A stretch of 54,338 nucleotides of DNA from Stachybotrys elegans (lineage: Eukaryota; Ascomycota; Sordariomycetes; Hypocreales; Stachybotryaceae). The position numbers and the translations under genes are program-made. Within the stretch, counting starts at the first letter, position 1, and every line of letters begins with the position of its first letter. Location of the stretch: NCBI GenBank assembly GCA_020746835.1, contig JAGPNK010000047.1, positions 1 to 54,338 on the forward strand. Direction: 5' to 3'. Below are positions 20,517-30,531 of the stretch, piece by piece. Below the pieces are notes generated by a model. That model worked only from the letters and a program-made list of their open reading frames with translations, made no database searches and was not told where the DNA came from.

Positions 20517-21522
20517 TTATCCGGGGTGTCCCTCTCTCCAGGATCCAATAAACAAATGCTCTACCAGGATCATCGGGTCTCCTTTTTCGTGCGCATGTTC
20601 CTGTGGCAGCCATCCGAAACTGTCCTTGGGAAGCACGAGCACGTCACCAATCAAGCGGGGTTCTTTCAGATGATCCAGCTCATCGCCAGTATGCACCACG
20701 CCCGTCTGCTCTTGGAAGTAATCCATCATGACCTTGGTGAAGATGAAGGGGCCGGTGGTCCCCATGACATCTTCAAAGGTAATAGTGTCGGTGGTCGTCT
20801 TGGTCTCTGAGAGCACCTGGAGGGTCGTCGTGACTTGGTTGACCACCATCTCAATAGCTGGATGGTTCGGCTTGGCGAAGACTACATACTGCGCCAGCTG
20901 GACGGAGTAGGGTGAGCCCGGCCAGATTGGCCTCTTGTGGTGGTCATTCTCTATGCCGATGAGAAGATTGACCGAGTTGTCGCTGTGGTACGGCTCGGGG
21001 ATCCACGCAGAGACGGGTTGGTGGGGGTAAAGGTCGATGTCGGCCCAGACGCCGCCTTCGTGCAAGAGGACGAGGTATCGCAGAAAGTCTGCTTTCAGTA
21101 TAGGGTCCGTCAGATTGATGAAGACGGATGATATGGGAGGTTGAAAGTTGGCGTCGACATAAGCGTCAATGTTGCCGTCCGTCGTGCGCTCATAGCGCCA
21201 GTCAGGGTTGACGACACGCCACTGGTGTGGGAAGCCGACGGTACGCTCGTTCGAGTCTTCGGAGTCATCCTTCCAGCTCTGCCAGATCTTGTTAGGGAAT
21301 GAGGTAGAGGCGAGATCGATTGTCGGTCCGACGTGCGGTGGCTGTAGTTGGAGCGGCCGTGCTGTGTGCGGTTAGGTTCGTGATGCATCGAGGGTCACAG
21401 TAGGCAGCCAGCTCACGCTCAGAAAAATGGCGGTACGATGGGGGTCCAACTACTAGCAGGAAGATGGTGGTGCTGGCCACCAAAATGGCATACACATATT
21501 TCCTTGGCAAAGATATCGACAT
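20517..21522 (-). CDS. OCH1-like glycosyltransferase, family GT32, type II membrane protein
   Basis: Two exons, 21522-21417 and 21361-20517, join in phase over a 55-nt intron (donor GTGAGC, branch CCTAACC, acceptor CACAG) to give 316 aa. I chose the ATG at 21522 because it gives a short cytosolic tail (MSISLPRK) before one membrane anchor (YVYAILVASTTIFLLVVG); a longer frame upstream would spoil this type II layout. Exon 2 opens with the family start FPNKIWQSWKDD. It then shows the donor-binding region LLHEGGVWADIDLYP with its DxD (DID). The family is Golgi alpha-mannosyltransferase-like and uses GDP-sugar to extend glycans. Its substrate here is unknown. The C-terminal part (SWREGHPG) is intact. 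A fragment of the same gene or of a close relative lies at 299-470. Confidence 0.88.
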
Positions 21523-21716
21523 CGTGAAGAGAGTTGCGAGGGAGGCCACTGCATCACCCAAGCATGATGGAGACGACAAAAAATCTAAATAGGGTCTGTC
21601 GAGGGAGGCGAGCGCATGGGTGGGACCTCGATAGCGTACAAACACAGCAAGTGTTGGTTCTCTTTGTTCTGCTTCAAGGCAAGGCCAAAATGGCGGAGTA
21701 AATAGGGGCCTGAGTC
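21523..21716. promoter_or_regulatory. Upstream region of the GT32 gene
   Basis: About 195 bp between the GT32 start and a MITE. No defined site is recognised. The MITE end at 21717 means the element sits in the gene's likely promoter. Confidence 0.35.
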
Positions 21717-21954
21717 CTGAGATGGGAAAATTTGGCCCAAGTTGCTACAAGGAGCCCCAGCCAGGCTGCCCAAAAACTGTATAAGTAGATTAGTTTGAGG
21801 AACCCAAAAACACCATGCTTTTTCCCTCTTTTACATTACTTTTCTGACATCGTGTGACATGCCTGCTTTCGGATCTGTTGGATTAAACTGACCACAAGCG
21901 GCTATCTGAATTACTGACCGTTCAGTGGGTAGTGTTGCGTTTCCCTCATCTCAG
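21717..21954 (+). mobile_element. MITE, copy A (238 bp, TIR CTGAGATG)
   Basis: It begins CTGAGATGGG and ends CATCTCAG, a short inverted repeat. The full 238 bp matches 47022-47258 in the same orientation, with shared blocks such as TTTGGCCCAAGTTGCTA and GGCTATCTGAATTACTGACC. Many differences are C/T or G/A. No target duplication is evident at this copy. It codes for nothing. It lies upstream of the GT32 gene. Confidence 0.8.
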
Positions 21955-22154
21955 CGCTCTCTAATTGGTATATTCACACTAGGGTTATATAAGGGTGCTA
22001 CTGTTCAGTAGAGAGCGACTAGTCTAAATAAAGTGCTATAAATATGGAAACGGGCTGTATTATATTATATGCAGTAAATGTAATTATAGAAAAACATACA
22101 CATATATTAGCAGCAACCACGCCTGTAGGGAGTTTGTAGGATCTCATCGTGGAA

Positions 22155-23129
22155 ATGCGCAGCCATAAAGTTGACAAAGACGTAACAACAAGGAATAAAG
22201 ATGAGAGAAATAAATCAAGGGAACTATTATATGACATAAATGACGTAACCCCAAGAACCTTGCCGGATTTTCTTGACGTAATATGGAAAGCTATGAAGCA
22301 ACATGAAAAGGGCATAGGTTGCTACCGAAATCCCGGGTTCGTTCTGCTACTTATTCATATGCTTCCATCATATGTCTCCCCTGCATTTCACTCAGACATT
22401 TCGTATTATCTAGAAGAAATGCTTCGAGAGGAAGGATTAGAGGAAGAGGAGTTTGAGCAGGTACGAGACGCGATACTACCAAGCGACCCGCTTAAGCCGT
22501 ATGAGTTTCCGGATTGGTATTGTCCCTTTGAGGACTTGCTACTTCGCCAAGAATGCAAAGATGATATTCTTAAGTGGGAGGATCAGATCAATGCATTAAG
22601 TTACGAGGATTGGGTGAGGAAAATCGAAGATATTCCAAAGCTAAGTAATCTTTGGGCCATCCTGTACCCACCCCAAGACTATTTGATGGCGCGTTGGAAT
22701 AATAAGAACAAGCCAACCAGTATCTTCAAATTAATACTTTTTGTCCTTACACCAGCATTCATTCTTGCAAACCAGCCTAAGGAGTGGACGATCAGGGAAT
22801 ATAAGAGTTTTCCTTGGAGTAACCTATTCAAAAAGAAGAAATCCAATGATTACGATAGCATTAACATTGCATCCATCATGTCATTCACGGAAAGTCTCGT
22901 AAAGAGCGCCACCTTCTTAACTTATGAAGAATCAGAGAAGTCAATGTTTAGTCTTTATCCCGAGGAACCGTTCGAGGAGGAAGACCTTTATCCAGTAGGA
23001 TTGTTCAAGGAGGAAGACGTCAGCTATGAATGGAGAGTGGGTTACAGATGTGTTTATGCCGAACACGGTGGCTTCCAGATCCGCTTCCGTAACGATAGGG
23101 AAAAGAGGGAAATCGACCTCCAGTTCTAA
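22155..23129 (+). CDS. Hypothetical protein, paralogue of the 26899 gene
   Basis: An intact 324-aa frame. The ATG at 22155 (MRSHKVDKD) matches the start of the second copy (MSSHKVKD). The two proteins align along about 280 residues. Shared blocks include GCYRNPGFVLLLIHMLPSY, DPLKPYEFPDWY, LSYEDWVRKIEDIP and LWAILYPPQDY. Nothing suggests a membrane protein or secretion signal. The C-terminus ends soon after a Glu-rich patch and lacks the acidic repeat tail of the paralogue. The gene is AT-rich and sits among repeats. No known domain recognised. Confidence 0.75.
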   Translation: MRSHKVDKDVTTRNKDERNKSRELLYDINDVTPRTLPDFLDVIWKAMKQHEKGIGCYRNPGFVLLLIHMLPSYVSPAFHSDISYYLEEMLREEGLEEEEFEQVRDAILPSDPLKPYEFPDWYCPFEDLLLRQECKDDILKWEDQINALSYEDWVRKIEDIPKLSNLWAILYPPQDYLMARWNNKNKPTSIFKLILFVLTPAFILANQPKEWTIREYKSFPWSNLFKKKKSNDYDSINIASIMSFTESLVKSATFLTYEESEKSMFSLYPEEPFEEEDLYPVGLFKEEDVSYEWRVGYRCVYAEHGGFQIRFRNDREKREIDLQF

Positions 23130-24129
23130 ATGTTCATAGACGGTTTGCTGACCATTTTCAGCTTGACATTTCTGAAGAGGGGGCCATTCTCTACTACTTT
23201 GTCCGCGGAGGACAAGTAAGCGAAAGCAAAATAGCAGAGACCTGTCGCAGGGAGAACTAGTCCAAGAATTAGAGTATATTGGCGAAATAAGGCAATGTAA
23301 AACGTCAGCAGTGTGTGGCTGTTGTTGATTGTGATATTGGCTCAAGGAATTTCTAGTTCATGTTTGATGGCTGATCTATCCCAGCTATAATTAGAGTAAA
23401 ATAAGCCAAAATGATATTTATTTAAAAAGAAAAGCTATCAAGTTGGCCTCTTCATCTTCTCTCTTGCGATTCTGCATCCTCAAGTCTCCTACCTTATATT
23501 GCTTAGTGAGATTATGTATCCTTTGTATTGTACCGACTGGTCGAAGTCATGTAAGTGATCCGGGATCCCAATTCCCTGCTTAGTAACACAATTGGTTCAC
23601 ACAATTTGTACAGCCGCAGAGATATGTGCCACCTTGGAAGTAAGTAGCCACGCTGCTATTAAGGAAGCTTTATGTTAATATCAAAGCTGTATAACACAGG
23701 GGGGTAGCCATCAAGCCCAAGCTTACATCACATGAGTGAAGATCTGGATGTTGGCTTCTCAGGGGTATATGTTATGATAGACTCGCCATACTTACAGGAC
23801 CACTATCGGACTTATTGGCTCTCTTTTAAGGAAAAGGAACAAAGACGACTTCTGCAGCCCATGTCGAAATGGGTGTCGCGGGTTTTTCATCGTTAATCTT
23901 ATTAGAATGAGGAAGCAAAGGCTTCACTAGCTTCATTAATTATCAAACCCACTACATCCTTTTCGACAAGGGCGATACGATATCTATAATATCGGCCTTA
24001 CACAAGCCGGATACATCAGTCTGCTAGAAACACGTCCGGAAGATACATTAATCGTGACCTAGGGGTTGAGGGTATATTTATAAGTATATATAGGGGTTAT
24101 ATCACGATAGTTACTATATCGAAGGTAAT
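23130..24129. other. Unassigned region with one short frame
   Basis: A 54-codon frame from an ATG at 23732 to a stop ending at 23896 (MSEDLDVGFSGVYVM... YWLSFKEKEQRR) reads like real protein but is too short to judge; it could be an exon or a relic. Nothing else is supported. Confidence 0.3.
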
Positions 24130-24275
24130 TTGAATGGAGCAGGTGCGACCCAGACTTTGAATAAAGTTCGACGGACAAGCAGAAGAAGGCCATCCTTCCC
24201 TCCTTTGCCTTTCTCTTTCTCTGCTTTCTACCCACAATCACCATTGCCCCTATCCTAATGCGCATACAAGCCATC
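24130..24275 (-). repeat. Repeat family B, copy 3
   Basis: Read on minus it aligns with 14258-14465 and 16745-16950 through GAGAAAGAGAAAGGC and CTTCTTCTGC, and at the protein level through FFCLSVELYSKSG. Confidence 0.55.
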
Positions 24276-24944
24276 TACCAGCAACATTGCCGAAGACGCT
24301 AAGGGTGCGGCTGAGTAGACACCATAGTTTTGCAATGATTTTAATGGTAGGTGAGATGCTGCCTTCTTATTCTGTGTGGTATGGGATGTATTTGTCTTAT
24401 TTTCCTTTGCAAATTAGTCTTTTTCCATTCTTTGCCTCAGGACCCTGTAGAACCGAGGACGGGTGAGTGAAGATTGCTCCACATCGATGTTTCCCACCCT
24501 CCTGTTCATTGCCATCTTACTTTATGTCTCTCAACCGTTGGGTTCGATTGGTTCACTTGCACCAACCGATTCCCTTGGCTAGGTTGATGATTTTTCCTGT
24601 CTTCATTGTTTTCATCCTCTCGATTCTTGCCGCCATCCTGATCCTCTTCGGTTTCATACCCTTCATCAAATTCGTTCGTTGTATCTATCTCAGCTCTTGT
24701 ATCTGTTTCATGTCCTTTGACGGCTATGTTCATCATTGATTAGATGAAAGAATCTTGTTGAATTTCTGGGTCTACACGGCCGATCTGATTTAAGGTTAAT
24801 ATAAGACAGTCTATAACCGGATCTTTCACTTACACGCATAGATTCGCCTCCTTTGTCAACCCACCTGTACCCAAAGAGAACCCTGTAGCTCGAGAGCGTG
24901 TACTTAAAATAGACTTACTCACCATTCCTCAGATAGATTCTACT
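24276..24944. other. Unassigned sequence
   Basis: No supported gene. A 90-codon hydrophobic frame on plus (24467-24739) and an acidic frame on minus over the same bases are shadows of each other; neither shows a family. Confidence 0.3.
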
Positions 24945-25360
24945 ACTCGAATCAAGCCTATCCGCTCTAGGACAATACAGGGGGTTTGAATCGGAGGACT
25001 ATTTTGTTGTCAAGGCTCTGCGTATTATCTTCGTCATCGACCTCTTCACCATCTTCGTCCGGCCCGGGCGGAAGACATCCCGTTGAGCCATGGTTAAAAA
25101 CACTGCGTTTGGAATCATGCATAGCCGGTTCTTCCGTTCAGCAGTTCTTTCAATGGGAGCGAGTATAATGGACGATCACTCCGCATATAGTCACAATCGA
25201 CAGCGACACGGTGATGATCAGAAGCAACATCGGGTAAGCGAGATGCCGGGTTTCTCTTGTCATGTCGGATTCTTTGACGATCGATTATATCACATTCTTC
25301 GAACTTGAATACTGCTTTACCGTACTGAAAATCCCATTCCTGCGTCAGCTCAACTATTAT
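24945..25360 (-). pseudogene. Decayed, internally deleted copy of the 42781-43945 gene
   Basis: Read on minus, it follows the intact gene closely. It has an intron end TTTTCAG, then KAVFKF (KVVLKV in the intact gene). After a further matching stretch (CATCTCGCTTACC) it jumps at GTCGATTGT directly to the YIESSSIL-like region. It continues as RLCMIPNAVF, then NHGSTGCL and DNKIVLRF (RLCIIPKAVF, NHSSQGCL and ENNRIVCQF in the intact gene). About 240 bases are missing from the middle. Frameshifts and TGA stops, one at a Trp position, break the frame. The retained intron end argues for DNA duplication. Confidence 0.8.
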
Positions 25361-26898
25361 AATGATAATAAGGGAGATATAGATGCTGCTATTATATTTT
25401 TTATTACAAAGTAGCTAAGTTGTCCTCGTGCCTTGCCATCAGCGTCCGTAATTTCTAAAGGCCATGTTTTTTTTTCATAAAGTGTTATCCATATTGGTCT
25501 AAGACTTTAGGTATCTTTTATATAAGATGCATGATGCTAGAGCATAGAATGCAATGTCAAGGAGCCCGGAGCTCAACCTTGCGTTTACAACAGCCATTTT
25601 CCACCCCTACCAAAACGAGTCACCGCCCAGTCTATAGGCCGCGGACCCTTCACAGACATGGCTTCGGGAGTCTTATTTTTCATTTCTAGCCTTGGACGAT
25701 ATAATCTATATGGACGGGTTACGGGGTCTGCAGCAATGTCCAAGTATATAAAGGTTATAGCTACTTTCAAGCCGATTGTATAGTGAAGTGAAAGTCAGGT
25801 ATGTCACCATGCATATGTCGCAGCCACTGGGTCGTTGGTATTTGCTGCTTTCTTGCACTGTCTTGAACAGAATAGCCGGGCTCACTATCTATAGGAGGTG
25901 GTGACCAGTATTTGCCTTGTTCTTTCTTTCTAACTGCAGAAGCTGGGAATTGACATGCTCTTTTCCTTAATGGATAATTCTATCTCCTTCATTAGTTGTG
26001 GGTGAAAAGCTTGGTATTCAGTGGCGAAGATTGTCGGGGATTTCGTTCCATCCACACATTGACATTATCAGTAATTTTTATCTCCTTCCTATTTACAACC
26101 CCCCCCCACCTCTTCTATCTGTCTTGTGCTTGATCTGTAGTGCTGGTTTGACGCAGATCTACCGCAGGGCAAATCACTGGCAGCCTGCGTGCCATTGTAA
26201 CAACTGTTGGCAGTGAGCGCAGCATCCATACCCCCCCCTCTCTCTAGCCTCCTCCTGTAAAGTCTTCTATCTCTAGCAGATTTCAGCGGGCTGTGGTCTA
26301 ATAGGCACTGCGCCCTTTTACATTTTGATAAGTGCTATCTGAGACATGTGTTCAAAAACTAGCCACTTGATTGATAATAGATATTACTTACAGTTAGGCA
26401 TGAAACCATCGTCCTCTGTGAACTCTCTCTGTTCTTGGTTTTAGGAGCAGTCAAGCCCTATGATTGACTAGAACGAGTTTAATGTGGGGGAAAGGAACCA
26501 CATACAGCTTGGAAAGCGGTATCTGATTTTGCACCAAATATGTATATAACTTGCTGTAATCCCGGTTGCTTTGCCATGTCGCCAATATCTTCGTCTGGAA
26601 TGCGCGCTATTGTAGGCAAATCGGCCTATACTAAGCATTGAACCCCCAACCGGCGTAATTATTGAGGGGCTCAACTAATTTAGGCCACATGAGTTGGCCA
26701 CCCATATGTACGAGTTGGGTGGTTACTCAATCATCAGATGACTCCTTTTGCATCATGCCGGGGATCACATGAGACAGCGGTTGTCTTTAAAAAAAAAAGC
26801 CCAGTGAACTGAATTTGGATATCAGGTGGCAACCCAGTCTTGGTATATATTAGCAGGAACTACTCTCCGTTAGACACCAGGGCTATTATATATTGAAA
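25361..26898. other. Unassigned AT-rich region
   Basis: About 1.5 kb with no supported gene, RNA or named repeat. It includes short C runs (near 26100 and 26230). The last 100 bases are the promoter region of the 26899 gene. Confidence 0.3.
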
Positions 26899-28158
26899 AT
26901 GAGCAGCCATAAAGTTAAAGATATTCATATCAGATGCGGTTCAAAGAATACACAGCCAAGAAAATTGCCACAATTTCTTGATATAATATGGAAATCAATG
27001 CAGAAACATGAGAACAACCCAGGTTACTATCGAAATCCTGGGCTTGTTCTACTCCTTATTCATATGCTCCCATCGTACATTTCTTTTGAATTCGCAGAAT
27101 ATATTTCTCGCGGCTTACGTTATATTATAGAGCTTAGAGGTTTGGCAGTTTCAGTGACCCATCAAGCCCCAAACGCGATCCTACCAGTCCGCCCGCTTAA
27201 GCCGTATGAGCTTCCGGGTTGGTTTTATCAACTTGAGAACTTAATGCTTCAAAAGATATGCAGAAAGTATATTCGCGAGTGGGAGTATCAGATCGATCAA
27301 TTGAGTTATGAGGATTGGGTCCGAAAAATCGAAGATGTCCCAATGCTACGCAACCTTTGGGCTATCTTATACCCACCCGAACACTACATGTTGTGGCGTC
27401 GGAATGATCCGGACAAGCGAACTACGATGTTTGACATGGTACTTCGGGTTCTCGCGCCAGCATGTATTCTCAAAAACCAGCCTGAGGAATTATCCATCAA
27501 GGAATTTAACGATTTTCCCTGGAGTAAGATATATGAGGCTGAGAAGAAGTCGGATGTTTCAATCATTACAGCATTGGCGCAAGAAATCATAGATAACACA
27601 GAATATATCACTTGCAATGAATCAATGAAGTCAAGGTTTGACCCTCAACACATCTACGACTTCGAGGAGGAAGATATCGACTCTGAATGGACGGTTGGTT
27701 ATTCGCGAGACCACGGCTTTCATATCCACTTCTGTAATAAGCTCAAAAGCCAACAAATCGCTATCGATATCCCCGAGTATCCCGTACCCAACGCGAAGGC
27801 AAGAGACAGGGAACCGGACACGGATACGATCCAATCAAGGCTTTTCGATGACTATGGCGAGGGAGACTCTGATGAAGATGAATCTGAAGACTTGGATAGC
27901 TATGGCGAAGGAGACTCTGACGAAGATGAGTCTGAAGACTTGGATAGCTATGGCGAGGGGGACTCTGATGAAGATGATTCTGAAGACTTGGATAGCTATG
28001 GCGAAGGAGACTCTGACGAAGATGAGTCTGAAGACTTGGATAGCTATGGCGAGGGGGACTCTGATGAAGATAATTCTGAAGACTTGGATAGCTATGGCGA
28101 AGGAGACTCTGATGAAGATGATGACGCATACTCGAATGATTCAAGAGACACTGGATAG
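26899..28158 (+). CDS. Hypothetical protein with acidic 16-residue repeats, paralogue of the 22155 gene
   Basis: An intact 419-aa frame from the ATG at 26899. Residues 1-300 align with the 22155 product (YYRNPGLVLLLIHMLPSY, LSYEDWVRKIEDVP, LWAILYPPEHY, then EWTVGYSRDHGF against EWRVGYR). After a short linker (VPNAKARDREPDTD) comes a tail of about 5.5 near-identical 16-residue units, SYGEGDSDEDESEDLD, ending DDDAYSNDSRDTG. Acidic tails of this type are usual in histone-binding or nucleolar proteins, but that role is only a guess. The tail is unique to this copy, so it arose after duplication or was lost from the other. Confidence 0.78.
   Translation: MSSHKVKDIHIRCGSKNTQPRKLPQFLDIIWKSMQKHENNPGYYRNPGLVLLLIHMLPSYISFEFAEYISRGLRYIIELRGLAVSVTHQAPNAILPVRPLKPYELPGWFYQLENLMLQKICRKYIREWEYQIDQLSYEDWVRKIEDVPMLRNLWAILYPPEHYMLWRRNDPDKRTTMFDMVLRVLAPACILKNQPEELSIKEFNDFPWSKIYEAEKKSDVSIITALAQEIIDNTEYITCNESMKSRFDPQHIYDFEEEDIDSEWTVGYSRDHGFHIHFCNKLKSQQIAIDIPEYPVPNAKARDREPDTDTIQSRLFDDYGEGDSDEDESEDLDSYGEGDSDEDESEDLDSYGEGDSDEDDSEDLDSYGEGDSDEDESEDLDSYGEGDSDEDNSEDLDSYGEGDSDEDDDAYSNDSRDTG
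27850..28122 (+). repeat. 48-bp coding minisatellite
   Basis: About 5.5 in-frame units of 48 bp inside the 26899 gene, for example around GAAGACTTGGATAGCTATGG. Units differ at a few bases (GAT/GAC, GAG/GAA) and at one or two residues (DES, DDS, DNS). The multiple of three keeps the frame, so unit number can change without breaking the gene. Confidence 0.92.
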
Positions 28159-29209
28159 CAGTGATGTATTTTATGCTTCTTTCTTCCAACTCTAACGAGG
28201 CTGTACCCAATCCCGATATGGAGGGTTAGGGGAAGCAGCAGTAACTTTGTAGGGACCTTGCAATCACCGCCGGAAGAAAAGGCTTTGGGTAGATGTCAAG
28301 AATAAGTCTTGCATAGAGAGTGAATCGGTTTTCGGTCGGGGTCTCTTCACATTCATAGCTATGTCGCGGCTGCTTCACAGCCACAGCTTGGGCTCTGCTA
28401 ATGGCGGTTTCAATTTTTAACTCTTTCCAAGCCTTCGTGTACGCTACACCAAAAGCTGTAGGCCCACACTGATAGTGTAGGTGTTAAATTTAGTGGCAGG
28501 GCAGCGGTAGCTGCTCTGTTTGGTCCAAACGGGAGAATAGTGTAAAAATGGAAAACGGATTGGAATTATGTTGGAGTATGTCTGTGATAATAAGGCTAGC
28601 GCGCCATAATAAACGAAGAAGATTGAATTGTCTAATCGATCAACATATAGCACGTGGCTTCGGCAGCTGCACAGTTGCATAGTTATATGTGAGGTTCGCT
28701 TTGCTAAAAACCTCGAACCGAAGCAAGTGAAGGTATATTGCATGGAATAACCACTAACTAGCATCCTGGCCACTACAGGCATAGAAAGCCTGTCTCAATC
28801 CTCTCTTCCCACTTCACTGTGCTGCTTGGCGGGTTCTGAGGCCATGGGCCGGTCTTGCTGGCTCGACCAGAGTGCTTCGTCGCAGAGGTTCTGGGCTCGA
28901 CTTGCAAACGAGCGCTTTCAGGCTGTGTATCGGACGTGGGAAGACTGGGTGCGGGGAGCTGGACTCGCAAACCACATGCAGTGCGCTCAAATTGGATATC
29001 AGTCGTCAGGGCGCTTGAGGTGAGGTCCTATCATGGACTCGCTGTTGTCACTAGGTGCGGAGAAGAAATTAAAAATAGAGAAGGTGACGAAAAGGTGAAA
29101 TGGAAGTGACATCATGGATAGGTAATGAGTCAGGAAAGTCGGGAAGACGGGTAGGCCAAAGTAGTAGATGCTTTCATATCTTAAATATGTAGCCACAAAC
29201 ATTCTGGCC
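28159..29209. other. Unassigned sequence
   Basis: No supported gene. Overlapping short frames occur on both strands near 28770-29110, with no family motif. Confidence 0.3.
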
Positions 29210-29312
29210 AAGTGTCATCTACAGGTTTGATGTCGTCTTTATCGCCAGAGAGAACCTCCTGGAAGTCACTGGACTATATCCCCTTGGGGCACGGGATCGG
29301 GAAATCCCAAAC
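29210..29312 (-). repeat. LTR-like dispersed repeat, fragment 3
   Basis: It keeps GTGTCATCTACAGGTTTGAT, GGAAGTCACTGGACTATAT and the terminal ATCGGGAAATCCC. About 100 bp, reverse orientation relative to the 31.8-kb copy. Confidence 0.75.
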
Positions 29313-29432
29313 AGCATTGGGGTTGCGAAGCCCGCAGTCATTGTGAGGCTGTATTGTAAAACTCGAACTTTCAACTAACTAGTTCTAACATACAAGGGGG
29401 GACTCGCGGTTGTGCGAACCGATCAAATAGGG

Positions 29433-30312
29433 TCAGGAGCGAGCGGGCGATTGGTCTAATTTAGTCATGGGTATAAACAAGGGGGGTATAGAAGACACTT
29501 CCACCATACTGCTGTCCTCTCTTGACCCTTGAGCGCTTTTGGGCGTAAGTTTGTCTCCATGACTGTCTAGAAGACGAGGGTTCTCCGTTGTAGGTTTGCC
29601 CCTATAGCTGCATGATTGGAGCCTCTGTATTCCACTTCTAACCGCCCATCCTACCAAAATAATAAATACCAAGAGAGTGGCAAAGAAGAGCGATCCAAAA
29701 GAAATATGGGTTGGGGTATCTGAAGACAGCGATATCTCTTCAACAGCACTTCTTGCCGTGCCTATAATAATAAGAACTGTGATAGCCGGTACTATTGAGA
29801 GCACCCACATTATCCAAATCATTCCCCCAATATCAAGTGCCCAGGATAGAGTCCACCAGCACGAAGTGGTGATGATTAATGTGATATATACGGCCTTCGA
29901 AGCGATAACCCTTGCTCGGATGCTTCTTAGCGGATCGCCCACTTCTTCACTTAACTCGGTGAATTCGTTCAGGGATAAGCGTATGGACTCATTATCGATG
30001 GTGTATATTCCGGTACCATCGACATGGACGCATAAGACCTGCATTGGAATCGCAATCACATCTTGCATCTCCGGAGTATCATGAATCAGATGCGAACTGG
30101 CCGGAGCTGTGATCTAAATTATTATCTTGTCAGTAGCTTAGCATCCCTTTGGTTTTAAGAGAGTAAGAACAACATACATTCAGGAATGAACAGTGGGTTG
30201 CATCAAGGGAATTTGGGGGGATAAGTCTGGCAGTGACAATCAACATAATGAACCATGTTACTAGACACCCTTGGGTACGAATCCAATTGCGTGGCTGCAA
30301 GAACTTGACCAT
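29433..30312 (-). CDS. Multi-pass membrane protein of unknown function
   Basis: Exon 1 is 30312-30178 and exon 2 is 30113-29433, joined in phase over a 64-nt intron (donor GTATGT, branch CTACTGAC, acceptor TTTAG); the product is 271 aa. Hydrophobic segments lie at about residues 15-31 (CLVTWFIMLIVTARLI), about 132-150 (VYITLIITTSCWWTLSWAL), about 155-175 (IWIMWVLSIVPAITVLIII) and about 200-220 (LFFATLLVFIILVGWAV). This makes about four TM helices with a soluble loop between the first two. The loop contains VLCVHVDGTGIYTID. The C-terminal tail is polar. No family recognised. The splice model is supported by the relic at 12115-12480, which keeps the same exon-intron junctions. Confidence 0.75.
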
Positions 30313-30531
30313 TGTATATCGTTGAATTGGAACTTTAAAGTACTACACGGTCTACTTGACTATTTGACGTGCTCCTATGCTAGGCAAGAGACAGTAGAAC
30401 CCGAAATCGGTCACAAATATATATAGCTAAACATTACGTTCTAGAGAACTCGGAATCTGCCACCTAGAAACTATTTTTGACCGCAAGTTCTGTGTGCCTT
30501 TATTCGATGTTACATAAAGTGTGTCATCTGC
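30313..30531. promoter_or_regulatory. Upstream region of the multi-TM gene
   Basis: At least 110 bp upstream of the ATG at 30312 is conserved in the relic at 12115-12225, including AAATAGTCAAGTAGACCGT. This marks the extent of the duplicated segment. It does not by itself prove a regulatory site. Confidence 0.45.

Noticed and set aside
21292..21645. Separate 117-codon gene upstream of the GT32 gene
   Set aside because: Its second half is the membrane anchor of the GT32 protein; a 55-nt intron joins it to the catalytic part.
27638..28195. 185-codon frame on plus and 149-codon frame on minus over the acidic repeats
   Set aside because: The 48-bp repeat lacks stops in these frames, so they stay open by periodicity. 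The acidic frame continues the paralogue-matched gene.
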